Below, in pieces: positions 50,374 through 59,952 of a stretch of DNA of 64,000 nucleotides. The translations under genes were made by a program, and so were the position numbers. The stretch's first letter is position 1. Every line of letters starts with the position of its first letter. The stretch covers positions 62,001-126,000 of the forward strand of contig CAYSOA010000002.1 in the NCBI GenBank assembly GCA_964432565.1, read 5' to 3'. A model generated the notes under the pieces. The model had not been told where the DNA came from, did no database searches, and worked only from the letters and a program-made list of their open reading frames with translations. The DNA is from CAIOHW01 sp964432565. GTDB lineage: Bacteria; Bdellovibrionota; UBA1018.

Positions 50374-52422
50374 TCATCCTATCCCGCCGGGATCAACATC
50401 GACAAGCACGGGAAATTCCAACCTGCTACTGGCCAGTCTTGCAGCATGAACCAGTCGATGAAGAGATCTGACTGACGTCGATTTCAACAACAGATCCCAA
50501 CGAAAGATTCCCTTGGCTCGCTCGAGAAAGGCTTCGCTGGGCCCCAGTATTTCAACACTGCCCCCACTACCGGGATCCGAAGCAATCCATGCGGTAAGCT
50601 GGGCAGCGAGGCGTCCAGCCCGCTCTTTGGCCTCGTCACGTCTGGAGGACTCCACTCGAATCCGGGCGAGCCGCGCAAACGGGGGATAGTTCAGCGCCTG
50701 GCGCAACTCGCGCTCCTGCTCAAGAAAGTCCTCCGCCGAGACCTGCCCTGAGAGGACATGAATAACGGGATGCTCCGGACTGAAGGTCTGAACCAGGACA
50801 CGGCCCGGAGCCTCTCCCCGTCCGGCCCTGCCGGAAACCTGGGTCAAAATCTGCAACGCGCGTTCGGGGGCACGAAAGTCGGGATAACGAAACAATGCAT
50901 CTGCGAGGATCACCACCACGAGGGTCACGGCAGGAAAGTCATGACCCTTGACCAGCATCTGGGTTCCAAGGAGCAGATTGGCCTCTTTTCGCCTGAAGCG
51001 CTCCAAAGTTTCAGTGAGCCTGGAGGCACTGGTGATCTGATCTCGATCCAGACGCAGGATCTTCGCCTCCGGGAGCAGCGAGGGCAGTTCCTCCTCAAGA
51101 CTTTCCGTACCCGCCCCGATGGATGCGAGCCGATCTCCCCGGCACGAGGGGCAGTGCTCCGGTATTTGCTCGACATGACCACACACGTGGCACCGGAGTT
51201 CCTGATTTTTCCGATGAACCGTGAGCGAGATCGAACAGTTAGGACATCCCGACACCTCGGAACAGTCCTCACAGAGCAGAAACGCCGCAAATCCGCGACG
51301 GTTCAAAAACACCATCGCCTGGTTCCCCGAGTCGAGGGTCTCGCGAATTGCCGTGAGGGATCGCTCCGCGAGAACGGCCTGGATCCCCTCAACTCTCGGC
51401 TCCTCTGAAAGATCCACCACCTCGATCTGGGGAAGGGTTCGAGACAGAACCCGCTCGGTCAGCTCCAAGCGAACATACTTGCCCTCTCGGACCCTTTCGA
51501 GCGTTTCGAGGCTCGGAGTGGCCGAGCCCAGAATCACCAGGGCATTCGCCCTCGAACCACGAACAACCGCCAGGTCCCGCGCATGGTAGCGAACCCGGTC
51601 CTCCTGCTTGTAGGTGGCATCGTGCTCCTCATCGACGACAATCAAGCCAAGATTCTTCAAGGGCGCAAAAATCGAGGACCGCGCTCCAACGACAACCCTC
51701 AATTGCCCTGACATCATCGCGGCAGTCTGATCCCGACGCTGGCCATCAGGCAGTGCAGAGTGCCAGAGCCCGACGGACTCGCCCAATGCTGACTCGAATC
51801 GGGCGTGAAGCTGTGGAGTCAGGGCGATCTCGGGTGCCAGAATCAGCACACTGCGTCCTTCCGAAAGCGCTCGACGTGCCAGATCCAGGTACACTTCGGT
51901 CTTCCCGCTGCCGGTAACTCCGTGGAGCAGCGCCACCCTGGGGGCAGATGCTGCAGGCCCCTGTCGAAGTGCCTCAAGCTCATCCGCAACAAGCCGCTGG
52001 GCGGCGGTCAGCTCGTGAAGTCCGGTGAGCTCCGGCTTTCGTCGCGCCAAAGGACGCGGCTCGCGCCGGGCAGACTTCAAGCCAAGCGCCGCTCCCGGCA
52101 TCGCCGCATGCAGCACCTCTCCAAGAGGTGAATGGTAATACTCATGCGTCCAGCGGCAGAGTTCAAAGACATCTGGCGGAACGACGGCCGACTCAGGACC
52201 GACCTCAAGAACATCCTTGAGTTGGCCATCATCCAGGGAGGCGGGAAGCTCATCGGCAGAAAACGGCGCTCCGACCGCGAAGGCGTGAAGACGGCTTCGA
52301 CCGAAGGGTACCAGCACCCAGCTTCCCTGCCGGACCTTCGGAGCGAGTTCACCCGAAATCCGGTAGGTGAAGAGCATGTCGATCGGCCTCGGAACGGCCA
52401 CGGAAAGCAGGAGATGCCCCAT
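50374..52422 (-). CDS. priA: Primosomal helicase PriA
   Basis: PriA restarts stalled replication forks as a 3'-5' helicase. The N-terminal DNA-binding domain (about 1-120) precedes the helicase core with GVTGSGKTEVYL (Walker A) and VVDEEHD (motif II). Cysteine pairs (CEDC, CPNC, CHVC, CPSC) bind two zinc ions. Length is 682 aa. It sits between an unknown exported protein and the CFI-box gene. Confidence 0.96.
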   Translation of the reverse strand: MGHLLLSVAVPRPIDMLFTYRISGELAPKVRQGSWVLVPFGRSRLHAFAVGAPFSADELPASLDDGQLKDVLEVGPESAVVPPDVFELCRWTHEYYHSPLGEVLHAAMPGAALGLKSARREPRPLARRKPELTGLHELTAAQRLVADELEALRQGPAASAPRVALLHGVTGSGKTEVYLDLARRALSEGRSVLILAPEIALTPQLHARFESALGESVGLWHSALPDGQRRDQTAAMMSGQLRVVVGARSSIFAPLKNLGLIVVDEEHDATYKQEDRVRYHARDLAVVRGSRANALVILGSATPSLETLERVREGKYVRLELTERVLSRTLPQIEVVDLSEEPRVEGIQAVLAERSLTAIRETLDSGNQAMVFLNRRGFAAFLLCEDCSEVSGCPNCSISLTVHRKNQELRCHVCGHVEQIPEHCPSCRGDRLASIGAGTESLEEELPSLLPEAKILRLDRDQITSASRLTETLERFRRKEANLLLGTQMLVKGHDFPAVTLVVVILADALFRYPDFRAPERALQILTQVSGRAGRGEAPGRVLVQTFSPEHPVIHVLSGQVSAEDFLEQERELRQALNYPPFARLARIRVESSRRDEAKERAGRLAAQLTAWIASDPGSGGSVEILGPSEAFLERAKGIFRWDLLLKSTSVRSLHRLVHAARLASSRLEFPVLVDVDPGGIG

Positions 52423-52432
52423 CAGCGGTGCC

Positions 52433-53275
52433 TCAACGAAGCACGGAGTAATAACGACGGATCAAATCTCGAATTTCACTCTCTGCCGAATCTCCGATTT
52501 CGGTGAACCCGTTTGCAACCGTCTTCTTGGTTTCGATCAGCTCGGCGGAATTGATCGTAATGTCCTGAATCTCCTCGCGCAGGACCTGCTCCTTGCCCTT
52601 GGAAACCAGCATCACTCGTGGCATCGGCACCTCTCTGGTGATCTGGTAGGAATCGAACTGAATGTCGTGGGCATCTCCCGTACGCAGAAGAAGTCTGGCA
52701 GGAACAAACTTGTCTTTTTGCACCCAGAGCTGGTTCGAGGACCTGTCTCCAATCACCCAGGACACCAGAAGTCCGGATGGCAGCTTCTGCCTTCCAAAGA
52801 AGGTCTGCTCCGCCGCGCGACGCTCGACCTCTGTTGGCAACTTCAGAAGCTCTTCTTCTTCCCGAACTGGAATATCCCAGCGCCTCAACTCATTGAGCAA
52901 CGGTCCGGGACGACTTTCAAAGAGAAGGAGGGACACCAAAGTGCGGGGCTCACGGTCGGCCGTCGGCTGACCCAGCTGCCGTTCCACCGAATAGAGCTCG
53001 CGCCCGGTCTCATCAAGCGCAGTGCTCCGAAGCACTCCAGACGCGGAGTCAAAAAGAGCCTCTTCAATGAATCTCGCTCCCGTCAGCCCGCCTTCTGCGG
53101 TCAGAGCCATCACGGTTCCCCGCGTACGAATCATCTTCAGTCCAGCCTTTTTCTGCAGCATCGACTTCACGATGTATTCGGAAGGCGGGATATACGCCTG
53201 CACCGGATGAGAGGTGAGAGTTCCTAGACAGATAAGTACGGCGGCAAAAACGATCGACGGTCTGCGGATGCTCAT
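52433..53275 (-). CDS. Exported protein of unknown function
   Basis: The 280-aa product begins with a signal peptide ending HPVQA. The rest is a soluble, beta-rich periplasmic-type protein with QLWVQKDKFVPARLLL and a C-terminal basic helix. The pattern faintly recalls LolA/outer-membrane-sorting folds (strands carrying WVDKxTxLPxR), but I cannot assign it. It lies between galU and priA, 4 and 10 bases away, and is probably co-transcribed with both. Confidence 0.6.
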   Translation of the reverse strand: MSIRRPSIVFAAVLICLGTLTSHPVQAYIPPSEYIVKSMLQKKAGLKMIRTRGTVMALTAEGGLTGARFIEEALFDSASGVLRSTALDETGRELYSVERQLGQPTADREPRTLVSLLLFESRPGPLLNELRRWDIPVREEEELLKLPTEVERRAAEQTFFGRQKLPSGLLVSWVIGDRSSNQLWVQKDKFVPARLLLRTGDAHDIQFDSYQITREVPMPRVMLVSKGKEQVLREEIQDITINSAELIETKKTVANGFTEIGDSAESEIRDLIRRYYSVLR

Positions 53276-53279
53276 GCAG

Positions 53280-54164
53280 TCAAGTGTGCTCGTTTTTGAG
53301 ATATTTTTGAAGCAACTCGCGCACCCCGTGGCGTAATTCGGGACGCTTCAGAGCAAAAGCCAGAGTCGCGTCAATGAACCCCAGCCGATCTCCGGTGTCA
53401 TACCTCGTTCCCTCGAAGGCATGAGCCAGAAGTCGACGCTCGGAGGCCAGAATCTGCAGGGCATCAGTGAGCTGAATCTCCCCCCCTTTTCCGGGAGGCG
53501 TCCGCTTCAGGCAGTCGAAGATCGCAGGCTCCAAAACGTATCTTCCGGGAATCGCCAGGCGCGAGGGGGCGGCATCAACGGACGGCTTCTCGATAAGCCG
53601 CTCCACCTCCCAGGTCCGTTCATCCAGCGGACGGCCTCCGATCACTCCATACTTGGACACTTCGGACGCCGGAACCTCCATGACTCCCACGACCGACGCC
53701 TGCTCCCGATGGAACAGCTCCACCAACTGCCCTGTGCACGGCACCGCTGAATCGATCAGATCATCACCAAGCAGGACGGCGAAGGGCTCATCACCTACGG
53801 CGGCCTGAGCGCAAAGAACGGCGTGGCCGAGGCCCATGGGGTTTTTCTGGCGGATCGAGATCACTTCGCAGAGTCGTCCCACGCGGCGGGATACCTCGGC
53901 AAGATCGGTCTTGCCCTTGCGCTCCAGGGAGTCCTCGAGCTCGACGTTGAAATCGAAATGGTTCTCGATGGATTCCTTGTGACGGGCCGTCACCAGAACC
54001 ACACGCTCGACGCCCGACCGCACCGCCTCTTCGACGATGTGCTGGATCATCGGAACATCGACGATCGGAATCATCTCCTTGGGAATGGCCTTGGTGGCTG
54101 GAAGGAATCGGGTTCCCATACCGGCAGCAGGAATCACCGCCGTTCGAACGAGTCTTTTCATCAA
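53280..54164 (-). CDS. galU: UTP--glucose-1-phosphate uridylyltransferase
   Basis: GalU makes UDP-glucose for polysaccharides and LPS. The nucleotide-binding AAGMGTRFLPATKAIPKEM and VLLGDDLID are present, with the C-terminal GTRYDTGDRLGFIDATLAFA. Length is 294 aa. It is downstream of the third DksA-like gene and 4 bases upstream of the exported protein gene. Confidence 0.97.
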   Translation of the reverse strand: MMKRLVRTAVIPAAGMGTRFLPATKAIPKEMIPIVDVPMIQHIVEEAVRSGVERVVLVTARHKESIENHFDFNVELEDSLERKGKTDLAEVSRRVGRLCEVISIRQKNPMGLGHAVLCAQAAVGDEPFAVLLGDDLIDSAVPCTGQLVELFHREQASVVGVMEVPASEVSKYGVIGGRPLDERTWEVERLIEKPSVDAAPSRLAIPGRYVLEPAIFDCLKRTPPGKGGEIQLTDALQILASERRLLAHAFEGTRYDTGDRLGFIDATLAFALKRPELRHGVRELLQKYLKNEHT

Positions 54165-54197
54165 TCCTCCGCTGTCAGCGGCGGATTGCGGACGAAA

Positions 54198-54575
54198 TCA
54201 AGTTCGAGCCGAAAACCGCTGACCTTCGGACTCTAGCTCGGCTTTGCAGCCGATGCAAAGCGTGGTCGAGGGATTGGCCTTGAGCCGCGCCTCCGAAATG
54301 TCTTCGCCGCAACGCACGCAATCACCGAAGGTTCCATTCTCAAGACGACGCAGCGCCTCATCCACCTCACGCAGGATCACGCGGTCACGATTGCGCATCT
54401 GCACTGCAATTCCACGGTCCGTGTCCGCCGCCGCCTGGTCTATCGAGTCGGCCTGAATCAGGTCCTCGCTATCGATCCATTCTTCGGTGGAACGTCTCAA
54501 TCCCACCGCGATCGTCTCGCGTCGCGACAGTAGTTCGGCTTTCAGGCGCTCTAGCTTTTCCTTGCGCATCGTCAT
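54198..54575 (-). CDS. DksA/TraR-family zinc-finger protein (third of three)
   Basis: An N-terminal coiled coil (KEKLERLKAELLSRRETI) carries DQAAADTD near its tip, similar to the acidic tip of DksA. The four-Cys finger FGDCVRCGEDIS...CIGC follows. Length is about 125 aa from the ATG at 54575, with another ATG at 54569. A longer frame to 54665 overlaps the divergent gene's promoter and is unlikely. With its longer coiled coil, this one is closer to true DksA than the pair at 11240-12260. Confidence 0.86.
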   Translation of the reverse strand: MTMRKEKLERLKAELLSRRETIAVGLRRSTEEWIDSEDLIQADSIDQAAADTDRGIAVQMRNRDRVILREVDEALRRLENGTFGDCVRCGEDISEARLKANPSTTLCIGCKAELESEGQRFSART

Positions 54576-54631
54576 TTGCCGCCGGACACTACCCTGAGAC
54601 ACCCGCTCTGGTAAAGGACTTTTTGACGCAC

Positions 54632-55498
54632 ATGGTAAACACAGCGCAACAAAAACTCGGGCCACTCAAGATATTGATATTCATATCTTTTTTGGTGGCC
54701 CACTCCTCTCGCGCTAGCGAGTTTCGATCCCCTCGGGCAGCCGCTCTCGGAGGCGCGGGGCACGCCAACCCGCTCCTCAACGACTCGGTTTACCAAAACC
54801 CGTCCTTCGCATCGTTTCTGCCAGTTTACAGCTGGGCCGCCAATTACCGTTCACTGGGAGAAGACCAGGGTCGAGCCTACAGCCTCTCCATACTGGATGG
54901 GCGCTCTGAGTTCGTTCAGGCTTCGGCCGCCTATGGAGTTCGAGACGACCTGAGCTCGGTATTCGTGGGCTTGTCCAGAAAGCTGCAGCCAAAACTCACC
55001 GTGGGACTCGGAGCAAAACTCTTTTACACCAAGAGACCTGCGCGCTTTCGGGATGCCCGAAACTGGAACCTCTCTGCCACGGCAGCGCCCTGGGACTGGC
55101 TTCAGGTGGCGGTGATCATCGACAACATGGTCCAGTCGACTCGTTCTCGTCTTCTGGGGCTCGAAAGAGAGGCGATTGTCGGCACGAAGTTCAAGATCAC
55201 CGAAAAGTTTCTGATTTATCTCGATCCTCGAATTCGAATCGGAAACGCCCTCGAAATTCCTGACAATCCCAGCCTCGGCTATGAAGCGGGCGCCGAAATT
55301 GCGATCATGAAGGATCTCTATGTGCGCATGGGAAGCTTCCGTAATGTTCCGCATCCCGACCTGCGAACCAAGGCCCGGGGGTTTGGCTACGGACTCGGTT
55401 GGGTGGTCCCGAGAATGTCATTCGATTATGCACTCGAAAGAGTCGTGGGGCCTCTCGATCGACTCACCCACAACTGGGGCGTCACCCTCTATTTTTGA
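54632..55498 (+). CDS. Outer-membrane beta-barrel-like protein
   Basis: A signal peptide (ending SSRAS) leads to about 260 residues of alternating beta strands that end in VTLYF. A terminal aromatic residue is typical of outer-membrane barrels recognised by BamA. FRSPRAAALGGAGHA after the signal resembles the PorV/UPF0164-like or FadL-type start. Length is 288 aa. The ATG at 54632 is 13 bases from AAAGGA, and an in-frame TTG at 54623 is nearer. It is divergent from the DksA-like gene and converges on the BtuD-like gene with a 10-base overlap. Confidence 0.65.
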   Translation: MVNTAQQKLGPLKILIFISFLVAHSSRASEFRSPRAAALGGAGHANPLLNDSVYQNPSFASFLPVYSWAANYRSLGEDQGRAYSLSILDGRSEFVQASAAYGVRDDLSSVFVGLSRKLQPKLTVGLGAKLFYTKRPARFRDARNWNLSATAAPWDWLQVAVIIDNMVQSTRSRLLGLEREAIVGTKFKITEKFLIYLDPRIRIGNALEIPDNPSLGYEAGAEIAIMKDLYVRMGSFRNVPHPDLRTKARGFGYGLGWVVPRMSFDYALERVVGPLDRLTHNWGVTLYF

Positions 55499-56262
55499 GA
55501 GAGAAGTGAAAGCATCGATGCAGCCCGCGGATAGATTCGGGTGAGCATCGCCTCATTGACAACGGCGTCCACCGCTCCGGTGGCAATCACCCGCCCCTCC
55601 TGAAGAACCCAGGCTTCGCCAGCCCATCTCAACGCAAAGGCGAGATCGTGAGACACCAGTACGATTGCCGACACCTTGAAGGGTTGCGCCCCGCTGCCAT
55701 CGACCAAGGTCCTCAACGACTGACCAAGGCTCCATTGGTAATCCAGATCCATCCGGGAAAGCGCTTCGTCCAGCAAGAGCACCTCTGCTCCCTGAACCAG
55801 TGCACGAGCCAGTGCCACCCTCTGGCGCTCCCCTCCGCTAAGCCCCTGAATTCCACGCGCGGACAACGAACGCAGATCACAAAACTCGAGCGCCGGCTCC
55901 ACAAGTTCTGGTCGTCCCGAAGCAAAAGTCCCGGACGTAACCACCTCGTGCACGCTCATGGGAAAAACACTCGTCAGCTCGTCAGACACATAAGCCACCC
56001 GCGCCGCCCGATCCCTTGGAGCGAGTCTGGTCCAATCAACGCCCTTCCAATGGATGGATCCCGAATAGTTCGCAGAGGGATATCCGAGCACCCCGGCCAG
56101 AAGCTTCAGAAGCGTCGATTTTCCGGCGCCATTGGGGCCCACAAGGGCAACCACCTGACCGGCACGCAAGTCCACCGAACAGTCCGAGAGCAGAGCTCGC
56201 GCTCCAGCTCCCGTACCGGTGCACCATCCCAGGCTCCTCGCCTTCAACAAGCGCTCACCCAT
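55489..56262 (-). CDS. ABC transporter ATPase, vitamin B12/siderophore type (BtuD-like)
   Basis: The ATPase powers metal-chelate or cobalamin import. GPNGAGKSTLLKLL (Walker A), LSGGERQRVALARAL (signature) and LLLDEALSRMD (Walker B) are all intact. Length is 257 aa. It overlaps the permease gene by 8 bases and follows the binding-protein gene, completing an importer set. It is the last gene of the long minus-strand lipoprotein/importer run. Confidence 0.92.
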   Translation of the reverse strand: MGERLLKARSLGWCTGTGAGARALLSDCSVDLRAGQVVALVGPNGAGKSTLLKLLAGVLGYPSANYSGSIHWKGVDWTRLAPRDRAARVAYVSDELTSVFPMSVHEVVTSGTFASGRPELVEPALEFCDLRSLSARGIQGLSGGERQRVALARALVQGAEVLLLDEALSRMDLDYQWSLGQSLRTLVDGSGAQPFKVSAIVLVSHDLAFALRWAGEAWVLQEGRVIATGAVDAVVNEAMLTRIYPRAASMLSLLSQK

Positions 56263-57208
56263 GGCGACCCGCTCTCTTCCTGATCCAATAAAGATAGGCG
56301 GGCCCGCCCACCAGTGCGGTCAGGACACCCACAGGAATCTCTCGGGGTGAAAAAAGAGCACGACCGGCGGCATCTGCAAAAATGACCGAAAAGGCCCCCC
56401 AAATCAGGCACAGGGGCAGAACCTTCCGGTGAAGGGACCCCGCCCTTCCACGAACCCAATGGGGCACCATGAGTCCCACAAATCCCACCATTCCGGCGCA
56501 GGCCACTGCTGACGCGACCAGTACCGAACAAACCAAAATCACCTCACGGCGCAAGCCATCCACGTCAACGCCGACCGATCGGGCCGCACCCTCACCGAGC
56601 AAAAGAGTGTCGAGTTCGGCACTTCGACGATAGATCCACGTCGTCGTCAGGATACAGACCGCCAGACTGCTCCAAGCTCCCAGCGAGCCCACGCGAGACA
56701 GGTCGCCCAGCAGCCAAACCAGCGCCTGCGATACGCCAGAGGATGCCTTCAGGGCCATTACCAGAGCGACCAGGCTCGACCCAAAGAACCCCAGCATGAC
56801 TCCGGCAAGCAAAAGCGGCGCGCCCCCCATTCCGCGCTTTGAGGCAAGCGCCAGGATGGGCAGGGTGAAAACCAGCGCGCCGACAAGGGCACCTGAACCA
56901 AGGCCTCCCGCCAGGGCCTCTCCCCAAAAAGCACCAACGAGCACCGCTCCCAGTGCGGCTCCCGAGGATATCCCCAGTGTATAGGGCTCACAGAGTGGGT
57001 TCGTGAAGACGACCTGAAGGAGCGCACCCGCCACTGCCAGAGCCCCGCCCACAGCGGAAGCCAGCAGGGCGCGGGTCCCTCGGAGCTCCCAGAGCAGCGA
57101 CGGAGAGTCGAACCACGCCTTCCACCCCATCGACCCAATAGTCAGGGACGCAAGAAAAGCGATAACAAGCATCGAGACCGCGTGGAGCATCACCCTACGG
57201 TGAGACAT
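56255..57208 (-). CDS. FecCD/BtuC-family permease
   Basis: The 317-aa protein has about nine to ten membrane segments and the family blocks NPLCEPYTLGISSGAALGA near the N-terminus and VLTALVGGPAYLYWIRKR at the C-terminus. It forms the channel for cobalamin, heme or siderophore uptake. Overlaps on both sides tie it to the binding protein and ATPase genes. Confidence 0.93.
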   Translation of the reverse strand: MSHRRVMLHAVSMLVIAFLASLTIGSMGWKAWFDSPSLLWELRGTRALLASAVGGALAVAGALLQVVFTNPLCEPYTLGISSGAALGAVLVGAFWGEALAGGLGSGALVGALVFTLPILALASKRGMGGAPLLLAGVMLGFFGSSLVALVMALKASSGVSQALVWLLGDLSRVGSLGAWSSLAVCILTTTWIYRRSAELDTLLLGEGAARSVGVDVDGLRREVILVCSVLVASAVACAGMVGFVGLMVPHWVRGRAGSLHRKVLPLCLIWGAFSVIFADAAGRALFSPREIPVGVLTALVGGPAYLYWIRKRAGRHG

Positions 57209-58073
57209 CTGTCACCACCTGCTCTAAAGCATCCAATAGCCCGGAAGTCGGCAACGTCAGTGCGGGCAGGAGAAATACCCGAACTCGAATACCCGCCATT
57301 CTGCGAACTGCCACGAGGCGATCCCGCCAACGAGCAGCGGAAGCTTCGTGGCGTCGATGCTCCGTCTCGCCTCCCAGGATCCAAACCTCGTCAATACGCC
57401 TCGACAAGACGCTCTCCAAAGAAACCCGGGGATAAGGGTCCTTGAGATCCGAGAAAACGTTCTCGATCCCAAGATGGGTGAGAGCCTCGGATAGAAAGGT
57501 CGCAGCCCCCCCCAGGACGATCAATGGCTGATCATCGATTTGAACAAGGACCCGTTTCGCGGCAAGACGCCCCCGAAGCGCCCGAAGGCGAGCCTCAAAC
57601 CGACTCACGATTTCATGCGCTTTTTCTTCCGTGCCCAGCACGGATCCCAGAAGATGATAGGCGCGAGGAATATCCGACAGCGAATGCATCGGAATACTCA
57701 CCATCTTCGCGGACAGACCTGAGCGACGGAGAGTGTCCGCCAGAGAGTCGACATCAGATCGAGGCAGAATACCCGGCGCCTCGATGATGCAGTCAGGACG
57801 CCCGAGAATCAGACGCTCTCGGTCGATCCGTCCCGCCGAGGCGACTTCTTGAATCCGGCGACCGGCGGCAAACGAGGGAACCGGAGTATATGAGGCCACT
57901 CCGGTCAACCTCCCGTACAGCTGCTCCGCAGGCAGCATCTCGATGACCATGGCACCGAGGGCCGGAGAAAGCGTTGCCACTTGGCGACAAACGCCGGACT
58001 TCGCCTGAACAGGTTCAAGTCCCAGCACAAGCAACAGCGCCGTACAGACTCCAGTCTTAAAAGCGATTCTCAC
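57195..58073 (-). CDS. Periplasmic binding protein, BtuF-like
   Basis: A signal peptide (ending PVQA) precedes a two-lobed class III binding protein. The stretches VATLSPALGAMVIEM, LTGVASYTPVP and the later ERLILGRPDCII follow the BtuF pattern, so cobalamin or a related corrinoid is the best guess. Length is about 292 aa. The GTG at 58073 follows GGAAA and overlaps plsY by 17 bases. ATGs at 58091 and 58106 are alternatives with weaker ribosome sites. No outer-membrane BtuB gene is visible. Confidence 0.8.
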   Translation of the reverse strand: MRIAFKTGVCTALLLVLGLEPVQAKSGVCRQVATLSPALGAMVIEMLPAEQLYGRLTGVASYTPVPSFAAGRRIQEVASAGRIDRERLILGRPDCIIEAPGILPRSDVDSLADTLRRSGLSAKMVSIPMHSLSDIPRAYHLLGSVLGTEEKAHEIVSRFEARLRALRGRLAAKRVLVQIDDQPLIVLGGAATFLSEALTHLGIENVFSDLKDPYPRVSLESVLSRRIDEVWILGGETEHRRHEASAARWRDRLVAVRRMAGIRVRVFLLPALTLPTSGLLDALEQVVTDVSP

Positions 58074-58698
58074 GGCTTTCCAACAGCGCATCGAGGTTTT
58101 TTTCATGCCGCGCCATTACGATGAAGACAAGCGCGGCACCCCAGAGCAGATGCGCCCCGGCTTCAAACCCGGGCAGCGCAATATGGGAAACAACCAACAG
58201 AAAGAGCCCAGAGAGACTTGAAAGGGATCCGACTCGCGTCGCGAGGAAGGTCATGACGAATCCAAAGAGTCCCACCAGCGACGCCCACGGCGACAACAGG
58301 ATCAGGGCCCCAAAACCCGTTGCGACTCCCTTTCCCCCTCGCAGCTGAAGCCAGGGCGTAAAACAATGTCCCAGCACGGCTACCGTGGCACTACACCACT
58401 GCAGCATGGGACTTCCCTGAACCCAGGCAGAACCGGGAAAGAGCGTCCAACCCGACAGCAGATCCACTCCCGCTTCAGAGGCCAGGAACACGGCAAGGGT
58501 CCCTTTCAAAGTATCACCAAGAAAAGTAAGAAACCCCGCGGGCCAGAATCCCAGTACCCGCGAGACATTCGTCGCACCGATATTGCCGCTTCCACTCTTC
58601 CTGATGTCTTCGCGACCAAAAATCCGCGCGAAGATCACCCCGAACGGAATCGAGCCCAGGAGAAAGGCAGCCCCGATGACGACGAACACGCCATTCAT
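58057..58698 (-). CDS. plsY: Glycerol-3-phosphate acyltransferase PlsY
   Basis: PlsY acylates glycerol 3-phosphate from acyl-phosphate, the first step of phospholipid synthesis. The three conserved blocks are GSIPFGVIFARI, SGNIGATNVSRVLG and RGGKGVATGFG, set among five or more membrane segments. Length is 213 aa. It overlaps lgt by ATGA. Confidence 0.95.
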   Translation of the reverse strand: MNGVFVVIGAAFLLGSIPFGVIFARIFGREDIRKSGSGNIGATNVSRVLGFWPAGFLTFLGDTLKGTLAVFLASEAGVDLLSGWTLFPGSAWVQGSPMLQWCSATVAVLGHCFTPWLQLRGGKGVATGFGALILLSPWASLVGLFGFVMTFLATRVGSLSSLSGLFLLVVSHIALPGFEAGAHLLWGAALVFIVMARHEKNLDALLESRENRF

Positions 58699-59468
58699 GC
58701 ACGCTCCGGAGCCCTAAGGCGAAAAAGCAGTGCCACAGCGGCAGCCACAAAAACCAAAACCGAAATGAACTGGCTGGTCGAAAGAACGCCATCGATCACG
58801 AAGCCTCGAATGGAGTCTCCTCGAAACTCCTCGACAAGCGATCGAATCACTGGATAGGCCAGCAAATAGGTCAGCCCCACCTGCCCGTCGAACCGGCGCC
58901 GGGGATGAAGCCACATTAGTCCGGAATAGAGCACCATGAGCGCCGAAAACTCATAGAGCTGCACGGGATGAAGGGGAATCCCACGATGGGCGGCATCCAC
59001 CAGATCAGAATCGAGACGAATCGACCAGGGAAGGTCGGCAGGCCTTCCGTAACAGCATCCGGCCGCAACGCATCCAATTCTTCCAAGGGCGTGCGCAACT
59101 GCAACTGCCGGAAGGTAAACGTCCATTGCGCTCCAAACCGAGATCCCCTGACGTCGCAGCATCCAAACCGCGAACGGCAGACCGACCAGAGGACCGCCAA
59201 AGAAGACAAGGCCCCCCTCCCAGACTCTAAAAATCGCAAGCGGGTCGGCGGCGAAATCAGTCCAGCGAGTGAGGACAAAAAGGCCTCGAGCACCAAGAAA
59301 TCCAACAAGGAGGAGCCAAAACGCAAAATCGGCGGACTTATCCGGGTCCAGGCCGCTGCGCGGCGCCAACTTTCGTATGGTCCCAACGGCGAGAAAAAAT
59401 CCTACCGCGATCATCAGCCCGTAGGTGTGTATGGAGATGGGACCGATCTTAAACAGCAGGGGAAGCAT
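58695..59468 (-). CDS. lgt: Prolipoprotein diacylglyceryl transferase
   Basis: Lgt attaches diacylglycerol to the lipobox Cys of prolipoproteins. The signature GRIGCVAAGCCYG, the catalytic His region HTYGLMIA and HPVQLYEF are seen among seven membrane segments. Length is 257 aa. It overlaps lspA by 20 bases, so the two steps of lipoprotein maturation are in one operon. Confidence 0.96.
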   Translation of the reverse strand: MLPLLFKIGPISIHTYGLMIAVGFFLAVGTIRKLAPRSGLDPDKSADFAFWLLLVGFLGARGLFVLTRWTDFAADPLAIFRVWEGGLVFFGGPLVGLPFAVWMLRRQGISVWSAMDVYLPAVAVAHALGRIGCVAAGCCYGRPADLPWSIRLDSDLVDAAHRGIPLHPVQLYEFSALMVLYSGLMWLHPRRRFDGQVGLTYLLAYPVIRSLVEEFRGDSIRGFVIDGVLSTSQFISVLVFVAAAVALLFRLRAPERA

Positions 59469-59952
59469 CAGAGCCCTCCTCTTTTCCCGCCATATCGAGC
59501 ATCAGCAGGCCCACCCCGACGCAGATTGCCGTATCGGCCACATTGAAGGCGGGGAAATGAGCCTGATAGTTCCAGTGAAAATCGAGGAAATCGACGACGA
59601 ATCCATGCCGAACACGATCGATCAGGTTCCCAACTGCACCACCCATGACCAGCGCAAGAGCAGTGGCCGTCCTAAAGTCCCGAGCGGGAAGCTTCTTGAA
59701 AAGGTATCCGATCACGACAAGCGCAATGGTCGGCACCAGCAGAAAGAAGGGGATTCTGAACGACGCATCCGCCCCGGCCATGAAGCCAAAAGCCGCGCCC
59801 GTGTTTCGAACGTAGGTGATATTAAAAAAAGAGGAGAGAACCGGAACAGACTCTCCCAGCTGAAACTGATCCACGATGATCTGCTTGGTCCATTGATCCA
59901 GAATGACCGTCACAATGGGAACCAGCAGCGCGATCCAGTGCTTGGTTTTCAT
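59449..59952 (-). CDS. lspA: Lipoprotein signal peptidase (signal peptidase II)
   Basis: LspA cleaves the signal peptide of diacylated prolipoproteins. The two catalytic Asp residues are in GNLIDRVRHG and VVDFLDF, with four membrane segments. Length is 167 aa from the ATG at 59952, which overlaps the upstream stop by ATGA. The longer frame to 59988 is rejected for that reason. Confidence 0.95.
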   Translation of the reverse strand: MKTKHWIALLVPIVTVILDQWTKQIIVDQFQLGESVPVLSSFFNITYVRNTGAAFGFMAGADASFRIPFFLLVPTIALVVIGYLFKKLPARDFRTATALALVMGGAVGNLIDRVRHGFVVDFLDFHWNYQAHFPAFNVADTAICVGVGLLMLDMAGKEEGSDASPAV